From Lunularia cruciata (Eukaryota > Streptophyta > Marchantiopsida > Lunulariales > Lunulariaceae), in NCBI GenBank assembly GCA_948567375.1, contig OX419761.1, forward strand, positions 56,980,501 through 57,044,500: a DNA stretch of 64,000 bases. Direction: 5' to 3'. Of this stretch, positions 54,076 through 64,000 are shown piece by piece. Position 1 is the first letter of the stretch, and each line of letters starts with the position of its first letter. A program made the position numbers and the translations under genes. The notes beneath the pieces are model-generated. The model saw only the letters and a program-made list of their open reading frames with translations, did no database searches and was not told the DNA's origin.

Positions 54076-57000
54076 TATTCCCCCACCGCTAGTTGGTGAC
54101 ATCCTCATCACCATGGAAGCTTCAAACTCTTGGATAGCCATTTGTGCATTTTGGACATGAGAAAGAGGCTCCCAAGTAGCATCATGAAGGGGATACCCCT
54201 TCCAAGGACTATGTACTCAATAATTGTTGGTGGTCACATTGAATATGGCAATGTGCAAGAAAACAATCAACTTCATACTCATGATCGTTGATAGGGACGA
54301 GAGGAGGAGGGGGTTAGATACAAGAAGAAAAGGAAGATGGATTAAAAACAAAGAGTTTCAACTTGGAAATTTGAAAGTCAAGGTGGATGTGTATATGACA
54401 AGGCAAGGCAAGTTGATAAGCAACAAGAGAAATTATTTGGGTGACATAAAATGGACCTATCCAATTGAGAGCCGAGGAGCAAGTTTGTGGACTTGGGTAT
54501 CAAGTGTAAGGAGTAGGTTACTAGAATAAAGCATGACCTTATCACTAAGTTTGAAAAGTGAGATCACAATGATGGTGGTCCACATATTTTTTTTTGACAA
54601 TTTGGCTTGTTTCAAGGATTGAGATATTGTGATCAAGAAGGTAGAAGTATGAGGGAAATGAGATGGAGGAAGAGCAAGAAGGGAATCTAGAACAAGTGAG
54701 TCTTGGTCAAAATTAAGGAAGAGGAGAGAGAATCTTATGTTTGATTATTTCAAATTATTATAGCTTGTTTGGAATTATTGTAGGTAAACTCAAAAACTAC
54801 AAGACATTCATCCCAATTGGTGTGGTGAACATTGATAAAAGCACAAAGCATATCCTCTAAGATGTGATTTTCATATTTGGTTTATCCATCAATTTGAGGA
54901 TGATTGGCCATGGATAAAGAAAGTTGGGTGCTAAGTATCTAGAAGAGTGCTTGCTAAAATTTCTAGGTGAATCAAAGACCATGGTTGGAGATGAGTACAA
55001 GAGGCATCCCATAATGCTTGAAGACATTGTTGAAGCAGATTTGAGCCAATATTGGAGCATCTATTGTATCAAACATTGGTGTCAAATGAATTTTCTTATT
55101 AAGCTTATTCACAAACACCACAATTTTTGTGTGATATTGCTTTGTCCTAGGTAAGGATATGATGAGATCTAAGCTCATGTGTTCCCATCAAGCACCTGGG
55201 ATGGGAAGTGGTTGAAGAAGTCCACTTGGTTTTTGGTTGTTGGCCTTGTTGCATTGGCAACTCTCACAAGATTAGACAAACTCTTGAACATCTTGTACCA
55301 TGTTGAGCCACCACCATTGGTGTTGTAGGGTACCCAAGGTCTTGTTTACACCCATGTGACTAGCACTTGGCAAGTCATGGGATTCTTGAAGGTGAATAAG
55401 CCGTAGATCATTGTTAGCTAGAACATAGATTGGATTCCCCAAAATGGAAGACCTTCCTTGAAGGAGAAGGTGTTGTATTCCTTGTCATGTGTGGCAAGAT
55501 GACCTTATACCATCTAAAAGAAGAGGTATTGTTGTAAAGTGGTCCTAAACTCAATTAGAACCTTAGAGTCAATTGACACTATTGTAATTGCCACCGTAAT
55601 GAGAGGAAGAGATTTAAAAGCAAAGCATTGTGATAGGGCATTGGGGATGACATGGAACCTAATAGGTTTGTATTCAAGTTTGAGGTCAAAAAATAGTAGC
55701 CATTCCTCTCATTGATGATGTTGACTCTTCATGTGTTCCAAATGTTATATCTACAACAAGTATTTATGATCAATTTGCATGATCACTTGTTTCTCCAAGA
55801 GATAATGCCTCCATATCTTGGTGGCATATACCATTGCTAGTTGCTCCCAATCTGAAGAGTAATTCCTTTTTATGGTGTTTAGTTAGCAAGATACAAAGAC
55901 AATTGTCAAATCTGAAAATTCTTGCTGCAACATTGTTCCAATAGCAAAGTTAGAAGCATCAAAATCAACCACAAAAGGTAGTTGAAGATTATATGGTTGA
56001 AGAATGAGTCTTGAAGACACCATATGTTTTAGCTTCTAGAATACTTCTTCATGCTTGGTGTTCCACTAAAAGCTTGAGGTCTTCTCCAAGAGATTGGTCA
56101 ATGGTGCAGCAACATGAGCATAATAGTGGATGAAATGTTGGTAAAAGCTTGCCAATCCATTAAATGCCATACTTTTGTGGTATCCTTTGGAGTAGGTTAA
56201 TTATTAATGGCCTTGATTTTCTCCTCTTTCATCTTGATCCCTTGTGATGAGATCTTATGATCCAAGAAGATAAATTCTTTTTGCTAAAAGGTACACTTTG
56301 ACTTCTTGTATTAGAACTTCTGTTAATGTAGTCATCTTAGGACTTCTTGCACGTGATTTGCATGTTCTACCTCCACCTTGCTATAGATTATTATATCATT
56401 GAAAAACACCACCACAAACCAATCCAATAGCCCATCCAACACTCAATGCATCTGATTCATGAAGACTATTGAAGCATTAGTGAGCCTGAAAGGTAGAGCT
56501 CTCCATTCAAAATACCCATACCTTGTGCAAAAGGTAGTCTTTTTCACATCTTCTCTATCAATGAAAATCTACCAATGGCCACTTTGGAGATCCAACTTGA
56601 AGAAATATCATGCTCCACTCAGTTGATCTAGCAAGTTATAAATTCAAGGCAAGGGATATGCATTCTTTACTATTTTTTTTATTGAGACCATGGTTATCAA
56701 TATAAAAATAAATTTCTTCATCTTTCTTTGGAACAAATAGTACTGGTGCTCCTCAAGGAGATGTACTATGTCATATGAAATCCTTCTCCAACAACTCCAT
56801 CAATGTTGCTCAAAGCTTGTGCAACTCTTATGGTGAGAGCCAATAGATTGGTCTACTCATTGGAGTACTTCTTGGCAATAACTCAATCTTAAAGGGCATA
56901 TCACAATCGGAAGGTAATCCCTTTGGCAAATCATCCAAAAATATATCTGCAAAATCTTGAACTATTTGATCAACCATTGCTTGATGAGCCTTCTGGCTCT

Positions 57001-58723
57001 CCTTAGGTTTTCCATACATAATTGGCTTGATATGCACTACAAAAATAAGCTTATCTTCCTCCAAAGCTTGCTATATGGTTTCTTCATTGACAAACTTCCC
57101 ATCTTGGGATTGACTATTCTTAGATGTCTTACTCAAAGTTGCCAAACAACCTAATCAATAATTCTTACCTTGGTGTTGTACTTGAATTTGTTGTCAGGTC
57201 TAATCAAATTGAATCTTATGATGTTAAAGCCAAGGCAAACCCGAAATGATATCATAGTGTTGAGGTGCCACTTCAAACCTCATGCACTCCTAATGCTCCT
57301 CCCCAATCTTGAATGTAATAAGATGTGAGGTACGGCCATTTCTACCATTTGCAATCATCAATCTACTTCTAATTATTGGCTTGATAGGAATACTTAATTC
57401 CCTTGCTAATTGCATTGACATGCAATTTTTGAACCTCTAAAATCAACCAAAATCTTACAAACATGATCAGATATCATACCTTACAAGTGAAGTAAACTTG
57501 CATAGATCAAACTTTCAATCCCATTGGAACAAATCAAGTTCTTAGTAGGTGGCTTGAGTTCTCTCATTGAGATTCCTTTTTTCCCTAATCATCATGTTCC
57601 ACAAACTCCATTTGGGAAATTTTTTCAAGGTAATCCATTCTTGAGTGGACATTAAGCAATGCAATGCCCAAGTTGGCAACAATAAAAGTAATCATTTTAT
57701 CACAACATTTCTTTATCTATAGGGCCAAGTGGTTTTTGTTGGATGGAATTGATCTTTATTGGTGTGTACTCCTCCACCCATATGTAATGTGTGCACAAGT
57801 TTTGTGAAGGCCGAGGTTGAGACCAAGTTATTGCAACTAAGGAATCAAAGAGCTCAACCAATTGCATGGCTTTCTCCAAGTGTTTGGGCTCCCACATAGT
57901 CACTTCCAATTTGGTGCATGACTTCAAGCTACTCACAAATAGATCCAAAGTTTCACCTTCTAATATATTTAGAATTTGCATTATGGTTTTTTGGAATTGA
58001 GTGATGTAGCTTCTTATAGAACCAATTTTCTTTAATTTTGCCAACCTATCTCATGTTGCTCATGTGACATTTATAGCTTGGAATTGCCTAATTATTATGC
58101 TCTTGAATTCTTTTCATGTTGAGATTTGTGCAACAAACTATTTTTTAGCTTGATCCACTTGGAATTGCTATCATAATTTTGCCATTCCATCCAAATGGCT
58201 TGAAGCCAAGAGAATTTGCCTCCTTTCATCTTGAATATTTGTAGCTTCAAAATATCATTCACAATCAAACAAAAAATTCTCCATTGTGCCCATGAGGCTC
58301 TTGCCTTCAAACACCTTGGGCTTCAGAAATTGGATTTGCTCTTCTCCTTCTTGAAATGGTGCTCTCTCTACACGCTCTTATTATTGATGATCTTGTTCTT
58401 CCAACAATTGAGTAAGGAGCCCAATTTGTTGTTACACGGTAATGATAACTTTGGGCATTTCTGCCATAGCTATTACTCTATGAAACTGCCTATAATTTAT
58501 CTAAGTTAATACGTAGATGCAACATGTCTATCATTCTTTTATAAGTTACAATTGGAAATACCAAGGGTTCATCAAACAAGGTGATCACATGTAAAAAATT
58601 CTCCCTAAAGCGTGAGATGATGAACTATGTGAAATGATGTTTGGATAATATATGTACACAAAAATCCCAATGGTTTAGCAAAAATTAATTTGATGATCCA
58701 TAAATTCCATCTATATCATTTTT
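54076..58723 (-). pseudogene. Chromovirus 2 gag-pol, heavily broken
   Basis: Recognisable pieces on the minus strand: gag with SIRSYITQFQKTIMQILNIL (58044-57700); the linker unit SQDGKFV (near 57110, one copy only); the pre-RT segment DLPKGLPSDCDMPFKIELLP (56950); RT with LDDIIIY-like residues near 56410; RNase H; integrase core SLDLIISLP (55170) with ISNHGL and then a stop; chromodomain traces near 54190. The protease site reads VDFRGSKNC, again with Phe after Asp. The second integrase acidic position is Asn and the third Lys, as in element 1. Stops are frequent in every domain. Confidence 0.8.
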
Positions 58724-58736
58724 GCTTTGATACCAA

Positions 58737-59237
58737 TGTAAAAGACTAAGGAGAGAAATAGGAGGATGGAAGATCAAAGTGAAAGATTACATTGGGACTC
58801 TCAAATAAAGGAAACTCCAAATGCCTAGCAAGAGCTTAGGCTTTGGTATTTATAGGGAACATACAATGAGAAGCTTCTCAAGAATTTTTCTAAAAGCCAC
58901 CTTCTTAGAGAGCAAACCAAGCTAACCAAGGAGTTTCTCAAGAAACTTCCTCCTAGAAGCCGCCTACTTGGCATGCAAGCTAGACTATTCAAGAAGCTTC
59001 CCAAGAAGTTTCCTTCTAGAAACCACCTACTTGGCGTGCAAGTTAAGCTAACTAGGAAGTTTCCCAAGAAGCTTCTTCCTAGAATTCACCACTTTGCATG
59101 AATATTATCCAATATCTAGAAGGTACCGAGTAGCTTCTTAAATGCTTCTCGAATATTCTTATAATTCTTGGCTAATTTGACCTATTTACTACTTCATTTA
59201 TCTCTACTAACTTGTCTATAAACTCCATATTGTTACA
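58737..59237 (-). repeat. 5' LTR of chromovirus 2
   Basis: 501 bp, about 54 bp longer than its partner because of indels in the palindrome-rich U3 part. It ends (plus strand right side) in TGTTACA followed by the duplication AGTGA. Confidence 0.85.
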
Positions 59238-59242
59238 AGTGA

Positions 59243-60868
59243 GCTAGAGATACAATCTCATGAGACTCAAAATATTGTATGAAGTATAGTCTCAAGTGAC
59301 ATAAAATTATACACCATATATTCATACATCAGCCTAGGGAGAGCCTAGTGTGATGACACCTAAGATGGATATAGTTTCATGGAGACCGTGAATTTCACAT
59401 GATCTTTCATCCCCACTCCGTTTCAAAGATATGGAGATTGGGATAGAGTGGCTTAAGAAGAGGATGCTATTGAGAGATAAGGTATCTATGCTTGAGGATA
59501 TGAAGTTGAGGATGCAATTATAGGGAAAGTTCATTCCTTGTATCATTTATAGTGGAGATATGAAAAGGAAGATATTAGTTTTGGACATTGTTGTCTATTG
59601 AATATTATGAGGGATAGCAAACCTCTCTTCACCCAAAGGTGTGAGTTGACATAATAATATGTATAGAAGCATTATAAAGGTAGGAGTACTTTTCAATATG
59701 GATCCTAGCCTAGAGTTAGAGAATTCATTTCATATTATGTGAGTATGTTTGAGGTTATCATCTAGACGAATAGCACAAGAGTAGAGTAGAGTTAGAGCAC
59801 CTCCTCCAATCCATGGGGGATGAGGGATTCTTACTTGAGGGAGTACACATAATACCATGTCTCATGGCCTTGCTTGACTAGGATAATGGGTACATAGAGC
59901 ATTCTAAAGGTTACTAACTTAGACCACATTCAACTTTTACCACTTTAGGATTACCTTTTTGAGATTTATTGATAGTTGAGAGTGTCATTCTTCTCTATTT
60001 AATGCACCATCTCCAAGATGCTATCCATCCTATTAGATTTACTCCATTTAATAATAGAGTATGTGTCATGCGGGCAAAACCAATCTTTCAATGAAGGGAT
60101 AGTGGGCTATGGTACGCAAGGAAGGTGACTTACATAGCCCTATGCACGATTGGCCTTTGATTTGGCTTGGGCAAGGATGGTATTCTGGACTCCCATAGTG
60201 AATTATTTCTCCATAAGGGCATAGGAAATTCCCATAGACACTTACCTTGGAGATGGTTCAAGGGTCTGTCATCTCCATGAACCTTTGACCTTTGGTAATA
60301 TGTTACTCAATCTTAGAGTAGCCAATTGATAAGGAGGAAGCTGATTATCTTCCCAATTAATCAGGACCATAGTGCAACAAGGAACAAGGAGTACTGTTCC
60401 ATGAACAAAATGATACCAACTCTAACATTTCCTTACATTAAATCACTCATTTGCAACAATCATATTGAATTCTCCTTTTTATTGCCTTTCAATGGCTTGA
60501 GTCTTCTCTACTACAAATCAAATACAATCTATATGCACTGTTTGATAGTCACTCCCATATTTTCCTAGTACTCTATGACCATAAGAAGAGGCCAAACTTG
60601 TGGATCTTCAAGATAAAACTAATCAACTGGTCTATGAAGTTCTATCTCTCTTAAATATCTAGGCTAACCCAAAAAAGAATTTTCCTTTGCCTTAATTTTT
60701 ATGCTTATAGTAGGAAACTACCACCTTTAATGTGCTTTGCCCTTCATGCTACTTCTATCCCCTCCATTAGATGTTTTCTTGGATAATCCTAATCTAACCT
60801 GATAAGGTACTATTGGTTCTTAATCACAATCCTAAGGTGGGACTTCACATAGATTCCCACCTAGAGGT
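59243..60868. other. AT-rich region, no gene recognised
   Basis: Short unrelated frames only. Nothing diagnostic of an element end was found. Confidence 0.4.
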
Positions 60869-61844
60869 TCATGTGGGATGGGTTCCCACCTTTTGCTCCA
60901 CAACATAGCACTCTCTAAAGACCTTGCACTTTGAGCAAGCTGCTACTTTTTTCTTCCCTTTGTTAGCAGGAGCAAAGAATTGGGCCTTCATTTGATAGAA
61001 GGTTCTCATGTGATCACTCTCTTGGTAGTTCAAAAAATAGAGTCCTCTATATTGATGGGCCCGTCCATATGAGTTAATTCCAAGGTCCTTCCAAGTTGAA
61101 AACCCCACATGTCAACTTGTTGGACCAAATACATAAAGGTAGTGTTCTTGATCTCATGCCAAAAGGAGTTGAAGGTATTTCCTTCCTTTGCATCATTTTG
61201 TCCTAGCCAATGATATATCTAGGATAGGACCTTGTAGTACACCATTGCACATAAAACTATGGGACCTTTGGAGGTGTATCATTGATCCCAACATCCTTCC
61301 AACATGTCCATATTTTCTTGCACCTCCAAGGATGATGCCTAATATCTAGCCAATAGTGTGGCTTCTTCTTATAAGAAAATGTCAATTTCTTGTTGAACAA
61401 GGTATTTCCACATCTAACCATTCATGAAATTTTTCTCTGAATACTCTGAGAAGGGCATCTAACAGGGTGGGTAAGCCCATTGTGTCCATGTTGGCATAGG
61501 TGACAATGATCGGGGGAGGACCTTTAAATCCCAGAGACAACCAACACAACAAAATAGCCAATGGGATCATCAATCCGGGATGGTCTGGGAATTGGATAGA
61601 GACATGTGGAGTTTGGTCATGTCTAAGAACATAATGTAAATCCTCATACTTTAGCAAGAAGTACGGAAATCCTTACCTTAATTTCCATAGTGGGTGGTAG
61701 GATACAAGAAGTCCTTTCACTATGGGCTTGCTCAATTTTGGGATGAATGGAATAGCTTTGGGTAGTTTGATCTACTTGAATCATATTCTTCCTCACTAAG
61801 ATCTGCATCTTGCACTTTTTCATAACATTTGACCATGCAAGCAC
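60869..61844 (-). pseudogene. Decayed minus-strand reading frame, family unknown
   Basis: Three minus-strand frames in sequence look like parts of one broken protein: MLAWSNVMKKCKMQILVRK (61844 down), then DHPGLMIPLAILLCWLSLGF and DALLRVFREKFHEWLDVEIP (61657-61382), then DHMRTFYQMKAQFFAPANKG followed by KKKVAACSKCKVFREC (61108-60869). Stops lie between the pieces. The CSKCKVFREC segment has a CxxC that could bind zinc. I do not recognise the family; an element-borne gene is likely from the setting. Confidence 0.35.
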
Positions 61845-62414
61845 TCAAGGCCTCATAAGTCAAAGAATATTTGAAGTCCTGATCCCAAGAAGTCCAGACT
61901 CATTTCTCTAATGCTTTGAGGAATATGTCTAATGAGTGAGTGAAGGTAGTATGAGTCTTCTCTCCCAATTGATCAAACATAGATCTCAACTCCTACATCA
62001 TGGTACAAATGTGTATATTCTGGGCTCCCAAAATTCTACACCAAATGCCCATAACAAGGTAATCTTTTTGGTCCTCAAAGTCACTTGAAGAGAGACATGG
62101 GAGTTGATCACCACTCCTATGATAAGCAAAGTGAGATCAAATCGATAAATTTGCTCCACCAAGTTGAAGACTAACATCTCTTATTGTAGTTAGCTAAAGG
62201 CTACAAATATTTCTTTTTGCATGTCTTGAGTGACATTGGGCCAAGGAAGGAATGGATATTAGGCCAATTGTTCTTTATCCACCTTATAAAATGCCTTTGC
62301 CATTGCTTCAACTTGATTCACGTTGATGACTCCCAAAGGTTGAAATGTCATGAAGAGCGAGAGTATGGTAATTGCTATGTGGTTATAGCTCAACCCATGA
62401 TGAGGAGGAATGAC
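61845..62414. other. Unassigned stretch before chromovirus 3
   Basis: No gene recognised. It may be the 5' part of the decayed minus-strand frame. Confidence 0.4.
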
Positions 62415-62813
62415 TATAACAATATGGAGTTTAGCGACAAAGTTAGTAGGGCTAACAAAGTAGCAAATAAGACAAATTAGCCTAGAATATTCCAGAAGTA
62501 TTTAGGAAGCTTCCCGGCTAGCATAGCTTGCACTCCAAGTAGGTAGCTTCTAGAAGGTCCCAACTAGCTTAGCTTGCACGCCAAGTAAGCGGTTTCTAGA
62601 AGGATGCTTCTTGAGAAGCTTCCCAATTAACTTGGCTTGCACTCCAAGAAAGCGGCTCAAGGAAGCTTCTTGAGAAGCTTCTCAAGGGCCTTGTATGCTC
62701 GCTATAAATACAAGAGCCAAAGCTCATGCTAGGCATTTGGAGTTTTCCCTCATTCAAGGGCCCAATATGAGCTTCTATTCTCCTATTTCTCTCCTTGATC
62801 TTGGTCATTTACA
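62415..62813 (+). repeat. 5' LTR of chromovirus 3
   Basis: 399 bp, starting TATAACAATATGG (TG changed to TA) and ending TTTACA. It is about 50 bp shorter than the LTRs of element 1 because one palindromic block is partly missing. The CTATAAATA box is kept. Confidence 0.85.
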
Positions 62814-63079
62814 TTAATATCAAAGCAAGAATGGGATGGATGGAATTTATGGACCACAAAATCCACTTTTGCCAAACCATTGGGATTTTTGTGTCCATGT
62901 ACTACCCAAGCATCGGCTCACACAATTTATCACCTTGTACTTTAGGCAATATTTTCTATATATGATCACCTTGTCTGAGGAACCCTTGATACTTCCGGTT
63001 GTAACTTATGGAGAATGGTGGACGTGCTGCATTTATCTATCAATAAATTAGATAAACTAGGAGTAATGGGATAGAGTAG

Positions 63080-63991
63080 TAGCCATGGTGGCAATACCGG
63101 ATGTTATCATTATTATGCAATAACAAATCAAGCACCTTACTTGATTGTTGGATGAACAAGCCCAACAATGACAAGAACACATAGAGAGAGCACTAGTTCG
63201 AGATGGAGAAGATCAAATCTGATTTCCAAAACCCAAGATGTTTGAAGGCAAGAATCTTCTGGGCATAGTGGAGAATTTTGTATTTGACTACAAATGTTAC
63301 TTTGAAGCTACCAATCTTCAAGATGAATGGAAAAAAATTTTCTTGGCTTCTAGCCAATTGGATGGTGTGGAAAAACTATGGTGGCGATTCCGAGTGGAAG
63401 ATGCTGAACGACAAATTGTTGCACTAATCTTAACATAGGTGGAATTCAAGGATGCAATACTTGGTCAATTTCAAACTATAAATGCCACCCAAGCCGCACA
63501 AGATAAATTGGTGGAGTTGAAGCAAATTGGCTTTGTAAGGAGCTGCATCATACAATTTCAAAACATCATCATGCAAATTCCAGATATACAAGAAGGTGAA
63601 GTTTTGGATCAATTTGTGAGGAGCTTGAAGTCACAAACCAATTGGAGGTGACCATGTGGGAACCACAAAATGTAGAAGAAACCATGGAATTGGCTGAGCA
63701 CTTTGATTCCTTGGTTGCAACAAATTGGTCTCAATCTCGACCTACATAAAGCCTACCAATACACTACGTACGGGTGGAGGAACCGGCACTAGTGGAGATT
63801 GATGCTATCCAACGGAGACCACTTGGTATAGTGGATAGAGAAAGATTGCAACAAAATGGTGGTTTTTTTTATTGTCGCCAAGTTAAACATCACATTATTG
63901 AATGTCCACTTAAGAATGGGTGACCTCAACAAGTTGCCCAAATGAAGTTTGTAGAGCGGAATGATCAAGGAAAGAAGGAATTCCAGTAGGA
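63080..63991 (+). pseudogene. Chromovirus 3 gag, broken
   Basis: Starts near 63084 (ATGGTGGCAATACCGG), without the 56-bp duplication seen in element 1. It contains FEGKNLLGIVENFVFDYKCY, QLDGVEKLWWRFRVED and INATQAAQDKLVELKQ. A one-base deletion near 63640 and several stops break it. The CCHC knuckle is degraded near 63870. The TAG after EFQ, the same stop as in element 1, lies at 63988-63990. Confidence 0.8.
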
Positions 63992-64000
63992 GATTTTGAG

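Larger units (their letters stand above)
53629..59237 (-). mobile_element. Ty3/gypsy chromovirus 2, both LTRs, decayed
   Basis: A 5,609-bp minus-strand relative of the element at 13931. LTRs lie at 53629-54075 (3' side) and 58737-59237 (5' side). AGTGA flanks it on both sides (53624-53628 and 59238-59242), a perfect 5-bp target duplication. The primer site TGGTATCAAAGC is at 58735-58724. The unequal LTRs and dense stops show it is older than element 1. Confidence 0.92.
62415..64000 (+). mobile_element. Ty3/gypsy chromovirus 3, truncated by the window end
   Basis: Third member of the family, plus strand. The 5' LTR is followed by a degraded primer site (TTAATATCAAAGC) and the gag region, which reaches the gag stop near 63989 just before the window ends. 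Its pol is outside the window. Confidence 0.9.

Overview
This window looks like nuclear DNA of a land plant. Three intron-bearing plant genes can be rebuilt exon by exon with GT-AG splice sites and continuous reading phase. The mobile elements are also of plant type: a Ty3/gypsy chromovirus family primed by initiator Met-tRNA, a Mutator-like element, and an R2-like LINE. Short introns, compact genes and the LINE type suggest a non-seed plant such as a bryophyte, but that is inference.

Layout. 1-2950: no recognised gene, one doubtful exon. 2961-7238: a decayed R2-like LINE on the minus strand plus a 3' fragment of a second copy. 7239-12226: AT-rich, with a solo LTR-like repeat and a long hairpin. 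12227-20173: a Mutator-like element whose transposase is decayed, split by a 5.76-kb chromovirus that keeps both LTRs and a 5-bp target duplication. 20174-25297: AT-rich, with a decayed reading frame, tandem repeats, a hairpin and a LINE fragment. 26468-27598: SNU13, the 15.5K k-turn-binding protein. 32320-35964 (minus): an orthologue of KOC1, a kinase-like protein of the chloroplast outer envelope. 37285-39300: LINE fragments. 40567-45881: a chloroplast S4-domain RNA-binding protein of the photosystem II S4 family, in 10 exons. 46894-53628: AT-rich, with LINE fragments, a second LTR-like repeat and a possible Harbinger remnant. 53629-59237: a second chromovirus copy on the minus strand with its own 5-bp target duplication. 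62415-64000: the start of a third copy, cut by the window edge.

The window alternates between gene segments (about 25.3-37.2 kb and 40.3-46.9 kb) and AT-rich segments filled with decayed elements. KOC1 and the S4 gene are head to head and both products are expected in plastids; SNU13 works in the spliceosome and in snoRNPs. I found no operon, CRISPR array, rRNA or convincing tRNA, and no clear new biological system. The less ordinary points are substitutions at protease and integrase catalytic positions shared by two chromovirus copies, a gag stop conserved in three copies with pol opening in the -1 frame, a kinase with altered HRD and DFG motifs, LINE 3' ends only about 40 bp long, and three long near-perfect hairpins.
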